Part shown: one piece after another, positions 8,263-19,263 of the stretch
Position numbering within the stretch: position 1 is the stretch's first letter
How the letters are laid out: every line of letters starts with the position of its first letter
Assembly (NCBI RefSeq): GCF_019649055.1
Contig: NW_026570297.1
Location: 1 to 64,000, forward strand
Direction: 5' to 3'
Length of the DNA stretch: 64,000 nucleotides
Origin: Paramacrobiotus metropolitanus
Lineage: Eukaryota; Tardigrada; Eutardigrada; Parachela; Macrobiotidae
The notes under the pieces: model-generated
The model's database searches: none
Seen by the model: only the letters and a program-made list of their open reading frames with translations
What the model was told of the DNA's origin: nothing
Made by a program: the position numbers and the translations under genes

Positions 8263-8647
8263 TCTCGCATTTCTGTTAATACCACAAAACTGATTTACCG
8301 TTCAGCAATGCAGGGCCACTATATAAAGCCAATAACCTTTCACGCCTTTCGCTGTCCCGGCAACCCTGTTCAAGCCAGGGAACAGACCAGGGAAACCCCA
8401 GCTCCGACTGGGCCATGATTCTCGCACTCGGACGCCGGCGTAAGGCTTCCATCACGTGCTCCCAACTATAGAACTGTAAAGCTTGTGAATTTTTTTTCTT
8501 CGGCCACGTTGTCTGGCCATTACACAGCGCGTCTTCATCTACAATATCGAAAGCTTAGTTGTAATACGGTATTTACTCTTTTACTGCCAATCTAACCTTC
8601 TTTAGATGCATTTCTATATTTGTTCTGTTTCTTCTGCTGAATCGTAT
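8263..8647. other. Spacer between the RING and BIR genes
   Basis: No convincing coding frame. It contains a TATATAAAG run near 8,320 and may be the promoter region of the RING gene. Confidence 0.5.
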
Positions 8648-9231
8648 TTATAAAACTTTCCCCTTCTGCTCCATCAAATACGGACACTGCGGTCTTAAGG
8701 CAGCATGAATCTCCCAAGGGTCTTCATTTTCTCTCCAGCAATCTCTTCCCATGCCACAGTAAAACAGCGTGTCAGTATACAATAGTTTATAAAGTAAAAA
8801 CCCGCTGCAGCCATTTCTTGTGGATGTTGATGTGGACTGCTTGGCCAACGAGCAAAAGTAGCGAAGCGGCTTTCATAGGATTGCATTTTTGGGCAGTAAA
8901 CCTTGGTAATGATGTCCTTGCTGTACACCTCGAATCCAGCAAATTCCTCCTCACTAGCCTCTCCATCATAAACGTCTGCGTCCGCTTCGGTGTCACTACA
9001 GCTGGTAACTTCACTTTCTGATCTCGACATTTTACAATCCGGAAAATAAATTTTATGTGTTGCAACCGGTGTACCCTTTATGTTCCGTGCACTAATAGTT
9101 CCAAGACAATAACTACACGTAATTAAGTCCTCATAACCAGTACATTCAAAGCCAGCCTTAGCCAGTTCCAAAGGGGTCCAAGATGAACACCCCCATTCAA
9201 GGAACGATAATATACGATTGTACAAGTCCAT
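8648..9231 (-). pseudogene. Two-BIR IAP-like protein; frameshift in BIR 2
   Basis: The ATG at 9231 starts a protein whose first BIR spans about residues 5-70: RILSFLEW, LAKAGFECTGYEDLITCSYC, then a His and Cys in HKIYFPDC. An acidic linker (SDTEADADVYDGEASEEEF) follows, then a second BIR from about residue 118 (YESRFATFARWP, MAAAGFYF). The frame breaks near 8,790. The remainder (DPWEIHAALRPQCPYL) is in another frame ending at 8648. BIR 2 lacks a clear CxxC pair in the visible frames. IAP-like genes are known in several insect viruses and, as I recall, in some adintoviruses. Minus-strand GGTATTTATAGC lies about 40 bp upstream. Confidence 0.75.
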
Positions 9232-9267
9232 CAGCTAGTAATTAACTTTCCGTCAGTTCCTATTTTG

Positions 9268-9279
9268 GCTATAAATACC
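9268..9279 (-). promoter_or_regulatory. TATA-like box before the two-BIR gene
   Basis: The minus strand reads GGTATTTATAGC about 40 bp before the ATG at 9231, similar in sequence and distance to the boxes before 4960 and 6637. Confidence 0.5.
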
Positions 9280-9403
9280 ACCGTTGCATTCAAGCTTTCA
9301 TGTTCAAACACGTTTCTCTATTTAACACATATTTACCCTATTTTTACGAATTTTTCTAGGTCATTAGGAATTTTTTCAGAATTTTCTAAATTATTTTTGA
9401 AAA

Positions 9404-9445
9404 ACGGGACGTCATCCCGGGACGCTCTTATCAGCGTCCCACATC
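9404..9445. repeat. Hairpin-forming sequence near the inferred end of the element
   Basis: GGGACGCT-cttatc-AGCGTCCC is an 8-bp perfect stem with a 6-base loop, preceded by a second small inverted pair (CGGGA...TCCCG). It lies just before homology to the duplicated host exon resumes. Confidence 0.6.
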
Positions 9446-9787
9446 TAAAAGCCGGTCGAGACAGGCATATTACTACTCTTGCCAACAATCCAGGCGTTTT
9501 CAGTGCTTGTGAACCAGGTGGAAACTTACCCAGCAATGCTAAGGAAACATGTCCGCTTTATGACGGAAGAGTGTACTACTGTGGAATTCTTTACTACATG
9601 GACAGAAGAAACAAGAATAACAAAATCCCGATTACCCGAAGCTGCATTATGCCGATTTATGCTACCCCTCCCGGTTTTACAGTTGCACAATCCTTATTTT
9701 GTAATACTATCAAGGACGTCAATGCCGACAGACGCTACGCCTGCATCTGCCGTGGGTCGTATTGCAATAATTTCAGCCTAGCAGCGA

Positions 9788-9820
9788 TTGGCATTGGCAT
9801 TGGCATTGGCATTGGCATTT
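9788..9820 (+). repeat. (GGCATT)5 hexanucleotide repeat
   Basis: Five tandem GGCATT units encode Gly-Ile repeats in copy A, at a position where copy C has only GGAATC. Confidence 0.9.
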
Positions 9821-9948
9821 TGACAACACGAATTTACCAGACAATCAGGTGCACCAGTTATGGGTTTCAATCGTTACGAGTAGCCTCTGATTACAAACTG
9901 GTTTGAAAATATTTGTTTAATAGATAATTGCTTTGATAAATACATTAT

Positions 9949-10815
9949 GGCTGCGTGCACGGGTGACATTTTTGGGTCCGCACGGGTGTTGGCTGCGTGC
10001 ACTGAGTGTGGAAACGAGTGTTGGCTGCGTGCACGGGAAATTACTAATTGAATTGTTTAGTTTAAATTTAATTGTATATTTTAGTTATAAATTTTTTACA
10101 TAATTGCTACTTAGGGAAACCTACTCACTTAACCCACAATTTCTCAACGAAAATACCTACCGCAAGTGCTGCAAAAGTTGCTGTACATAGCAAGTACAGA
10201 GTACTATGTTACGAGTTAATATCTATACTTGTTAGTGCATTACCATGAAGTACTTGAAAGTCACCGTAAGAAGAGTCGAAGAATCTCTGTAGTGTTTTTT
10301 TCCCATGAAGATTTTCCATGCCATTCCTGTGTAATATAGCCACGTAAGAATTTCTGTAATACTGCCAAGGCTACTGCGTTCCTTTTCGGGATGGATCCTG
10401 GAACGGCCACTTTTGAGCAGGGTCTGATGCGAAATTGCGGACACACTTGGTGGCCGCTTATGAAGCATGCAACGGACACCATTCCCACTTGCATCAAGCC
10501 GCGTTGAAAACCTCTGAGTCGTAAAAAAAAGTATCTGTAACTATTTCTATGAGTAGATTATGATGGCACATGAAAAATATGTCAGAAACCGGTCGAAAAA
10601 CCTGCTGTGGTGGAATAAGACCTGGAAAATTATAAATGTTACGACTAAAATTCGAAATCATAAAAATTGAAGTAGCCGTGCACACAGCTAACACCCGTGC
10701 GGATCCAAGAAGGTCACCCGTGCACACAGCCAACACCCACTCCTCGCACGCAGACAACACCCGTGCAAGCACCCGCGCACTCAGCCAACACCCTTGCTTC
10801 CCCGTGCACGCAGCA
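9949..10815. mobile_element. Foldback-like element with repeated termini (about 870 bp)
   Basis: The left arm (9,949-10,045) contains copies of GTTGGCTGCGTGCACGGG. The right arm (10,676-10,812) contains the reverse complement in several copies. A 57-base segment including GACATTTTTGGGTCCGCACGG of the left arm is matched in inverse orientation in the right arm with few differences. The interior is A/T-rich and non-coding. It looks like a foldback or MITE-type element with short tandem repeats in its inverted arms. ATAAATAC occurs just outside both ends. Confidence 0.65.
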
Positions 10816-11236
10816 TCGATTTATAAATACTGTATCCTGTTGTTATGAAAGGCCTATCAGTTGCCTGATGGTTATTCGCGCACTTTTATAATTTTAAAAC
10901 TGATTACCGAATATGATCGTATATATGTCTTTTAAGATTTATTATGTATTATTCTGCTTTCGTTTTCAGTTTTGTTATCATTACTGTGAGTCCATAACTC
11001 ATAAATAATTACCAATAATAATCTGTGATCGAGTGGTCACTGTGACTGCATTTCTAAATCGGGTGCGGGAAACAGTTTTTTTTACAAACGTTTTGCGTAA
11101 GTTAAAACGATAACCGAATTAAAACAGTTTTTTTATAAAAGCTTGGTATATTATATCATCCAGATTTCACTGATACGTCGTAAACTTCAATTCCATCGAG
11201 AGGCTGACATGGTGGTAATACATATTCTGTAAACAG
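10816..11236. other. Intronic/intergenic stretch upstream of linker exon A
   Basis: A/T-rich, with no gene seen. It is partly homologous to the sequence upstream of linker exon D (about 32,800-32,916). Confidence 0.5.
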
Positions 11237-11744
11237 AAAAAGCCGATACCAGCTGGATCTTCACTATCGCCCGTTATGCCAAGCAGTGGGTCAGGCAGTA
11301 CAGGCAGTGCTTCGAACAGTGCGGACGACCCAGCTCCACAATCCGTTGCTGGTAACAAGGAATCTGGAGACAGAGTGGTGGCTAGTGGACAAAGCCCCAC
11401 CTCAGCCGGCAAAGGTGATTCGACAAATGGGAGCATCAATGCTGGGACTGGATCAAAAGGCATGTCATTCGCTGTGATCCGTCATACTAAAACAAAGTCA
11501 CATACGAACACTATGACTTTTCGTAGAGGGTGGACCAAACATGATTGTTATTATCGCCGCTGTTGTGGTTGCGATATGTTACAGTCATTCTACTTTGATC
11601 TTGGTTTGCACTGCAATTTTATAACTTTAACAGGCCGTTTTGCTGCTAATCGGAGGTATCGTGCTCTATAAGCACAACCATCACAGACGACGTCGTCCGG
11701 AAGACGAGGATGAGGATGAGGATGACGAGCAGTCGCAGAGATGA

Positions 11745-12430
11745 CAAGGAGGTTGTGGACGAAATTCGGTTGGACCCCGTTTCATGAACCGGTGTGTGTG
11801 CAGTGTGCACCGGCGCACGATATCGGTAATGCGAGTAAAACGCACATCCCGAATCCCGATAGTGCCCATGGGCTGTAAACTTCTAAAAATAGATCAACCA
11901 TCAGGAAAAGAATCGCTAGTAAGGGTACGAGTATAGGTGAGGATATCTTCGAAGTAAGCTTTTGTGCTCCATTTCGGCTGCATGGCAGTTATACCTGTTA
12001 ATAAGTTGGTTTGCAGTACGTACATACGCAGTATTATATAGATACGTCTAACAATTGTAAGGCTATTGTTCTCTAAAGTGAAAAATTTACGAACAACTAC
12101 AATGGTAATGATAGTGAACTGTTTCCTTATTTTGCATGCTTATAAGATAATTGTTTCCTGTTTGTGAACAGGAGATTTTGTAACAATTATTAGTTTGTTT
12201 CTGTTTTGCATCGGTTCTGTTTGCTCAAAATTCAGATTTCTAATCTAAAAAATTCTTGTTCAAAATAACCAAAGAACATTTCCACGGGTATATTCTAATT
12301 TGCGAGTTATGTACTCAGTGAATTTTGGATTGTACGATGATAGAATGCTTTAACGATACTCGTGCAACTGCACTCCATTGCACTAAAGATATCGAATCCG
12401 TATCGAATTTCTGCAAGCGACTGTTACATC
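11745..12430. repeat. Segmental-duplication segment, empty site of the solo LTR
   Basis: Homologous to about 33,454-34,440 (shared blocks GCATGGCAGTTATA, GAACTGTTT, TTTTGCATGCTTATAAG). The site AACAGGAGATTTTGTAAC at about 12,168 has no insertion, whereas the other copy carries a solo LTR there. I see no gene. Confidence 0.7.
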
Positions 12431-12432
12431 AA

Positions 12433-12830
12433 TCACGTCCAAAACGAGCATTTTGAAACTGTCAGTAGCCTGAACAATTCACATACGACTTCGCAGGTTC
12501 CATTCGAGGACAGAAGATAACGACCGTTCTGGTCACCAAATCCATTTAGGAACTCCATGTTTTCATGACTGATTTTCGTGTATTGAAAATTCGCAAATCG
12601 GCGCCCGTAAAGTTGTTTAACACACTGCCACCCTTGTGAGAATTCGACGTTGTAGAACCGCTGCACAGAAATCCGATGATCCAGCTGCTGACCGCCAGTA
12701 AAACAACCGTTTTCTGTGACATAATCTTCGGATATTGATGCGGGTAAACGGTGGCAGCAAAGCGATTAGCCGCCAGGAATAGCAGGAACAAAGCGAACGC
12801 CGCCAGGAACGGTGGCAAAAAAGCAGTTAG
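12433..12830 (-). pseudogene. GPCR fragment (copy A), paralogue of the gene at 34,886-35,911
   Basis: The frames around 12,546-12,790 read LFLAANRFAATVYPHQYPKI and VVLLAVSSWIIGFLCSGS, nearly identical to TM3-TM4 of the intact GPCR. The region continues to FLNGFGDQNGRYLLSS in another frame. TM5-TM7 are absent: homology jumps from a point equivalent to about 34,445 in the other copy to one equivalent to about 35,275, so a deletion removed the 3' half. Frameshifts and the deletion make it a pseudogene. Confidence 0.85.
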
Positions 12831-12839
12831 CCGTTTTCC

Positions 12840-14050
12840 ATGGCGGTGGGTATTGTGAGACTATAATGACCTTCTGCTGTATTAAAAATCTTAAGGCCAG
12901 TGGTCACTTAAAAGCTTGTTACCATGGATGCCATAGAGCTAACGTGGGGTGGTGTGTTACCACGGTCATAATACAAAGTATGCTCCCTCGTACTGTAACG
13001 TTTTTTTGCGTACGACCCTTCTTTTTTATTTCGACTGTCTACTGTACATTGTACAATAAGTAAATTATGCAAGTGCATAGCCGCATAGGTAAACATCAAA
13101 ACATCCACATAAAAGTTAAGCCCCATATTAGAAAGAAGGAAAACCGGCCTCTGGACAAAATGCAAAGTCATTTTTGCCCAAAATGTATCCATTTCTTCAA
13201 AAATCGCAAAACGGTGCGACGAGAGTCCATTATCTGAAGGGATACTGCACTTTAACGATATGTTAACAATATCACCCTTATAATTTTCGGTTTTCTAAAT
13301 TCTTAATTTAACAGTCTTCGTTCTATCACAGCTGCAAAGTAATTGCAACACAGTAATTGCTAATAGTCGTAAGCCAATACTGTAGTTATCCGTCCTCCGC
13401 TTGTATGGTTATACGAATACTAAACATCTCTAGCCAGGTGTTCGGCCTCTCCTCATTGTCCCGCCTCATTTCAGCTCCTACTAATCCGATTTTCCTGCTT
13501 CAAAATATTTAGAATCCTCTCAGGGCAGCGGGTGTTGTGAAACTAATAACCTTTTGCTGTCTTAAGAATCCTGTGGCTAGAAGTCACTCAAAAACTTGTT
13601 ACCATGGATGCCATAAGGCTAAAATGGGCTGGTCTCTTACCACGGTCACACTGTACTTACTATACTCTCTCGTACTGTAACAAGACACAGCTTGTTAGAG
13701 TACGAGCTTTTTGTCCTTTATTTGATACAGTAAAGTGAGTTGCAACTGCAGTCTTAGGAAAAAGTAATAAAATGGCGCTGCATTTACTGGGGTGGTAGAC
13801 TGGTAGTAAACACCAAAAACACTCAAATTTGACAGTTAAGCTCATATTATTAGAAGGGCGGAAAAGAATTCCTTGGGGAAGCTGCAAAATACCATTTCTG
13901 TTTAAAATTAAACTTTTCTCCGCAGTCACAAATTGATCCGGTACAGATGCAGCAAAATAATGCATAGTAATGCATAAGAACGCATAATAATGCATAAGAA
14001 AAGGCAAAAGCAAACCAAATGCTAATAAGTAGTCGTAAGCCAATATTCAT
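12840..14050. repeat. Tandem duplication of a roughly 520-bp non-coding unit (period about 680 bp)
   Basis: Matched blocks include CTTGTTACCATGGATGCCAT (12,916 and 13,596), TTACCACGGTCA (12,957 and 13,638), CTCGTACTGTAAC (12,985 and 13,669) and AGTCGTAAGCCAATA (13,365 and 14,030). The open frames inside are short and not shared between copies, so I regard the unit as non-coding. Confidence 0.7.
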
Positions 14051-15716
14051 CCGTGCTCAGCTTGTACCGTACATCCTCATCAGCGTTAACATGACCGAGG
14101 ACATGTAGGTACTGGCATCTACACGGCTGGGCCACTCTGTTCCGCTTTCAGAAGGCGGTTTCGGATTCGGAGTCTTGGGAAGCTAGTGCCCCGGCCTTTC
14201 TGGCCCCGGCTAGGGGCCGGTTTATATTTCGAAGCACCCATTATTAACTAATAAGTCTAATTTCGATATCTGAACACATTAAGTTCGAACCAGGCGTCTG
14301 CTGGCGGTGCGAGGCTGTGTTGCTCAGTGGAAAGAATTACCAAAACAAGACCTCCTAACTACTGACTCGCGAAAAATTCGGAAAGCAGGGCACAAGGTAA
14401 TTGTTAAAAGCATCGAAAAGGGAGAGGCGACATTCCACTCTAACATCTCAGGTGAAGCACGGTTGCGAGTGCGAAGGACAACAGAGCCTAGCTGGGAGCA
14501 ATCTAGGAGCACTCCCGGCTACTTCTCCCGGTAATTGTTTCACTGATTCCGCTTTCAGACTTGCTGCCGGGTTTCGTCTCGGAACAAAGATAATTTATTA
14601 CAGTCCACATCGCTGTATGTTACAACGATACTTTCAAGCAATCCAGATCAAAATGCTTATTCACAACTCGCCGCTATGAGGGATCTAACGACTGTTCTGG
14701 TATGAAAAAAGGTCACAAATCAACTAAGCATGATTACTTACGTTTACCAGAAACGAGAAACACCAGTTGTCTGTGTGGCTGGATCGCAGGCCCAATGTAA
14801 TTGGGGTCGTACCTTACGAAGAACGAATAGTTAAATCAGGTTTGGAAACCGAACGGGCAGCTTCATGATCATGCGCGAACACAAGGGCCATATCGCCCAT
14901 CGCACTGATGTATGGACACGCGGGAGCAGCAGCAGTGCAGGCTGCCCAAAGTAAAGCTGAGAAATAGTACCAAACAGGACTGAAGAGCAAGTCTACCACT
15001 ACTTCCGTTGTGTAGTTATAGCCCACGCGTTGAAGATACGGTACAGTTGAATTTGGCTAACCATAAAAAAAAGAAAGTATGTACTTACGAGAAACATACA
15101 CAATCATATCATTCTGTATTTAATCACAACGTATTTTAAATAATCTCACAAGTTTATTACACTCTTACGTGCACCCTTTTTTTAGGATGCGAATGATTTT
15201 TCATGCATTACAATGTATTGACCCTTATACGGGCATTTAACTTACAGTTGATTTTACTGATTCCTGTGCCGGTTGATGTGGATACATAAGGTGACCATGA
15301 CCTATGGCAAGTGCTTGCTGCGATCAGTATTCGTCATCACAGCAATGACCTTCCGGTCGTTCAGTGTTGTTGTATCATCACTTTCCAACTTTTGCGTGAT
15401 TTGTATTTTTCTGGTTCTAAGTACCGGTACAACCGTCACGACCCTACCTTGACAGAAGTTTAGGGGCGTACCTCAAAATTTCCGGGAATACAGTAGACTC
15501 TTACTCTTTATCGCCAATCTGCATAATCAGTCCGCGCTGTTGAATGAATGTTTCTACCCGGTACATACAGTAACTGTACTTGTCAGCTTCGAAGTTCGTT
15601 TATTACTAGGTGTAGTATTATGGTGGACTTGCCAAAAAAGGATCGGATCTTTTTTTTATATTAGGTTATCTTTATTCTTTTAGATTGGGTTACGGTATCT
15701 TTATTACTAATAATTT
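14051..15716. other. Intergenic stretch upstream of copy B
   Basis: No recognised gene. The part from about 15,250 to 15,420 is homologous to 18,905-19,070 upstream of copy C (GGATGTGAATA...AAGGTAACC and GGTCGTTCAGTGTTG blocks), showing that the duplication extends upstream of the coding exons. Confidence 0.5.
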
Positions 15717-17230
15717 TGCTTACTGTCTGCGCAGGCGATCCAGGACTAGACTGCTGGTTCTGTACCACCGACAACACTAATACCAATACAGAACCAGACT
15801 TGTCAGAGCTTGCCACAAATCGAGCCATTTTCAGTGCTTGCGGACCTGGAATCTTAACAACGAGCGCATTACGGAGCTGTCCACTCTATGACTTACTACT
15901 GTGGAACCTTATTACTGTGGAATTTTCTACTACCCTAACAAGAAAAATAAATATAACATAAGATACCGATTTCCAGACGCTGCGTTCAGATTTTTTCTTC
16001 TCGTGGCTATCCCGTCTTTACAGCTGCACAACCTCTGTTCTGTCATATTCGGGAAGACGATGCGGGTTTAACATACACAAGTGTACGCTATTCCTGCATC
16101 TGCAGCGGGTCTTATATTGCAATACTTTCTCTCTAACAGCAACTGGCACTGCCGTCAGCAACGCGGATCTAACAAACAATGAGGTATATCATGCATAAGT
16201 GTGCTCAACAATTTATCGGTGTTTCTCAGTAAGTTTGAATTGACACCTACATATAAACAATTTTGCTTTATGGATAATTTCTATCCAGAGCTCATATCCA
16301 TCAACTGCTTGCCTGATTAGTATCGCCATTTTTTATTTTGCTTTTCTACCCGGTTGCGTGTCTTCTTAAAAGCGAATGAAAATTTACTGGTGTCTTAGTC
16401 TGGAGTCGCTTTCAGTCATATTATTATTACGGTCGTCATGCTAAACTTTAGAATCGAGTCCCTTTCGTACATTCCGAATGCCTTATAACGTCTTTCGCAA
16501 AACATGTACCTGCCGTGCCAAGTAGCTTTTGCAAATGCCTTCGCAATACCTTACGAAATGCCTTTCGTACCTTCTTACGCTTGGTGCAGAAAACAATTTT
16601 TTACAAAATGATCAAGTCAAAAATTGCCACTAAACAGTAATTTTCTATCTGAATTTTGTCCTCATTTTACCTCATTATATTTATTATTGATAAGTAGATC
16701 CCAACGATCGATCGAAAGTATATATGACGTGGCGGTAACACTTTTATGTACAGAAGAGCCCAGTACCAACTGGATCTTCCTTCTCACCAAACAATGTTAT
16801 TATGCCAGGCAGTGTGGCAGGCAGTGTATCAGGCAGTGCGGATAACCCGGCTCTACAATCAGTTACTGCCCCTGCATGGTAATGAAGAATCTGGAGATGG
16901 AGTGGCGGCTAGTGGACAAGGCCTTGCCTCAGTCAGCAAAGGTGGGGCGACAAATGAGAGCAGTAATGCTGCGGCTGGATCAAAAGGTAAGCACGTTTCG
17001 ATGTGATCTGTTATGCTCACACAAAGTCACATGTAAACATCGTGACCTTTCGCAGAGAGTGGTCCAAACATGCTCATTACAATCTCCGCTGTTGTTGTTG
17101 CGGTACGTATGTTACCGTTGTGCGACAGATCTTGGTTTGCACTGCATTTATGAATTTAACGGGCCATTTTGCTGCTAATCGGAGGTATCGTGCTCTATAA
17201 ACACAACCATCATAACAGATGACGTCGTCC
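15700..17230 (+). pseudogene. Copy B of the Ly6-like membrane-protein gene (frameshifted, acceptor lost)
   Basis: The extracellular exon (about 15,700-16,183) keeps a hydrophobic signal-like leader (VSLLLIILLTVCA) and the start of the domain (GLDCWFCTTDN), then loses frame near 15,890. The C-terminal cysteine motif is still visible (SCICSGSY) in another frame. The linker exon is 16,754-16,986 with a good GTAAGC donor. The membrane exon is 17,056-17,102 with GTACGT. The final acceptor is CGG instead of CAG at about 17,160, and the tail ends early. This is a pseudogene, but its leader shows that the family is secreted/membrane-targeted. Confidence 0.7.
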
Positions 17231-17275
17231 GGAAGACGAAGAAGAATATTAAAATGAAAAACAATCACAGAGATA

Positions 17276-19263
17276 ACCTTCTAAGGTTGTACAAACATCT
17301 GGTTGGACCCATTCCTGCATTTTTGTGCGTGTACCGGTGTATAAAATGGTAATAAGAAGCACATGCCCAGTTTTTACGGAACGTTACATGAAATGATGAT
17401 AACGGCTCCAGAAGTTTTGATTTTAGCTTAGAAACCATTTGATGAGTCACTCACTGTTGGTCGCTCACTTTTGGTGTGAAATACATAACACGTAGAGTGG
17501 AGAAGCTACTACTAGGTTGAACTACCAGCATTCTTTTACATCCTTGGAAGGCCACTGTGTGAAGGTGGTTCGTTTTCAGATCAGATGAGCTGTTTTGATT
17601 CTACTCGTACTCAGTGGCCCCATATTTTCGCTCGAATCTCCTGTACAGTTTACATAATATTATTAGTACAATTGTACATACAGAGTGCGTGCCGTAAAGC
17701 TCTCCGAAGCTTGCAGTCCGATTTGCCGTGTCTTGTTTTATATCAACCGTTTGAACAAGCTGTTGGTTTACTGAAATTAGGTGGATGTTAACAAGATCAC
17801 TAGGTCGAGCCGAGCGATAGTCGCTGGGAACTGAGCGCATCTCAAATACTACTGAGAAATAATGTTGGCCAATGGTTTTGAATGTGCGCATCAGTTAAAT
17901 TCCGTCTGCTATACGGTGCGAAAATGCTGGTTGTGTGTAATTGGGCATGTGTTTTACTACACGGTTTGTGTCCACCCACTGTCAGTCTCAGCAAGTTTTT
18001 GGTAACGTTCTCGCACCATAAAGCCTAAAAACTTCTCAGTTTAATAGTGGTCCCAAAACCAAAAAGAAAAATGCGGTCAAATTTCCGGAAAATGCCAGTG
18101 TTTACCTGAACATCTCTTGGTGATGAGATGTGCAGTGATAAGACATGTTTTTATAGTAATGTTATAACAAACATGGGTGCGATTGATGGCCATGGCCGTG
18201 ATTTAAATCAAACAAATATTTTGTGCACAACTTCTGTCGAATGCAGCATAGTACATTCCATGCAAATCTGCCGTACTGATAAACCAGAGACGACGGGAAA
18301 TACGGCTGTACGAGTGCCAATGAAAAGCTACATTCATCTGTAAATTCCAGGAGTCCATCGCGACTGAGCCTGTCGAGGAGGGTAAAAGCAGTCCAGAAAA
18401 ATAAAGTTTACAACATGCAGTTTTGTTCAACACTCACGACATTACTTTGCTTCAGACGCGCATCAAGCGGAAGCTTGTGGAGCTGCCTTTACTAAACCGC
18501 ATATTGCAGTGCCGGTGTAGCACGTTGCGTAGCAAAAACTAACTGGTAAGCAACACATTGCAGTATACTTCTGAGAAAAAGCAGTGAAATGAACATGTTT
18601 TGCTTCAAGACCAGGCGGTGTATGCAGTGTAGCATATACGGTGTAATCTCGCACGTATCCATATTGTTAAAAGTACAAACCGTGCTTTGAGATTAAAATA
18701 TTAACAATGCATTTTATACGTAAGCTACGTAACTACTTACTAGTACTAAATTACAATACGTACCTGTTTGCAGCCAGTTACATTAAAGGCTACAGGTATG
18801 TTTTAATCTCTGAATTTTACCACGATATACCTTCTTTTTAATTTTTGGTTTGGATGGTGATGATTATTCATACTGTGTCCAATGGCCCTTTCTCAAGCAC
18901 TAAAATTACGGTTATTTCTACTTATACCGGTGGTGGTGGATGTGAATAGGCAAGGTAACCGTATGTCATATTAAATGCTCACTGCTCAAGGTTAGTAATC
19001 GTTATCACAATTACAGTCACAATAGTTACTGTACTTTACGACCATTTGGTCGTTCAGTGTTGCCGGCGGGCGGTGGCGGTACTTATTAGCAGCTCTTGCA
19101 CGATCAAATAACGTTCGGCGGTTTTCAGTGCGATTAAGTGAGTTTACGAATAAACCCAGGAACATTCCGAGAATAAACTCTCGCCGATATGCGTAGTCAG
19201 TCAAGAGCCAAAGTCAAACGAATTAGTTAAAATAATTGCACCCTCCGACCTCCATGCTCGTTT
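17276..19263. other. Intergenic stretch between copies B and C
   Basis: The first part (to about 17,350) is homologous to the sequence behind copies A and D. The rest contains only short, non-conserved open frames, and I recognise no gene. The part near 18,905-19,070 is homologous to the upstream region of copy B. Confidence 0.5.

Larger units (their letters stand above)
1..9460. mobile_element. Decayed Polinton/Maverick (adintovirus-like) DNA element, right part
   Basis: The stretch carries a Polinton-type rve integrase, an FtsK/HerA-type packaging ATPase, a conserved small protein downstream of the ATPase and a TLPSDAS-type structural protein. This combination is characteristic of Polintons and adintoviruses. 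Nearly every gene is interrupted by single-base frameshifts, so the copy is dead, although each gene is still recognisable. The left end and probably the protein-primed polymerase, capsid and protease genes lie outside the window. The right boundary is inferred at about 9,440-9,476, because homology to the duplicated Ly6-like exon resumes at 9,477 with its first codons missing. I could not identify terminal inverted repeats. The BIR/RING genes at 7,957-9,231 are assigned to the element because their promoters resemble those of the element's other genes; that assignment is inference. Confidence 0.8.
9477..11744 (+). pseudogene. Copy A of the Ly6-like membrane-protein gene (5' truncated, splice sites lost)
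   Basis: The extracellular exon survives from 9,477 to 9,848 (CICRGSYCNN motif near its end) but lacks the opening CWFC cysteines. Linker exon 11,237-11,459 is open and Ser/Gly/Ala-rich. Membrane exon 11,527-11,573 and final exon 11,634-11,744 (VLLLIGGIVLYKHNHH and an Arg/Glu/Asp tail) are also open. The donor after the membrane exon is AT instead of GT, and the linker donor is GC. The first exon contains a (GGCATT)n expansion at 9,788-9,820. The gap 9,849-11,236 holds a foldback element. Truncation and splice-site loss indicate a pseudogene. Confidence 0.7.

Noticed and set aside
12908-14043. Minus-strand ORFs of 94-127 codons in the tandem duplication
   Set aside because: The frames are not preserved between the two copies of the repeat, so coding is unlikely.
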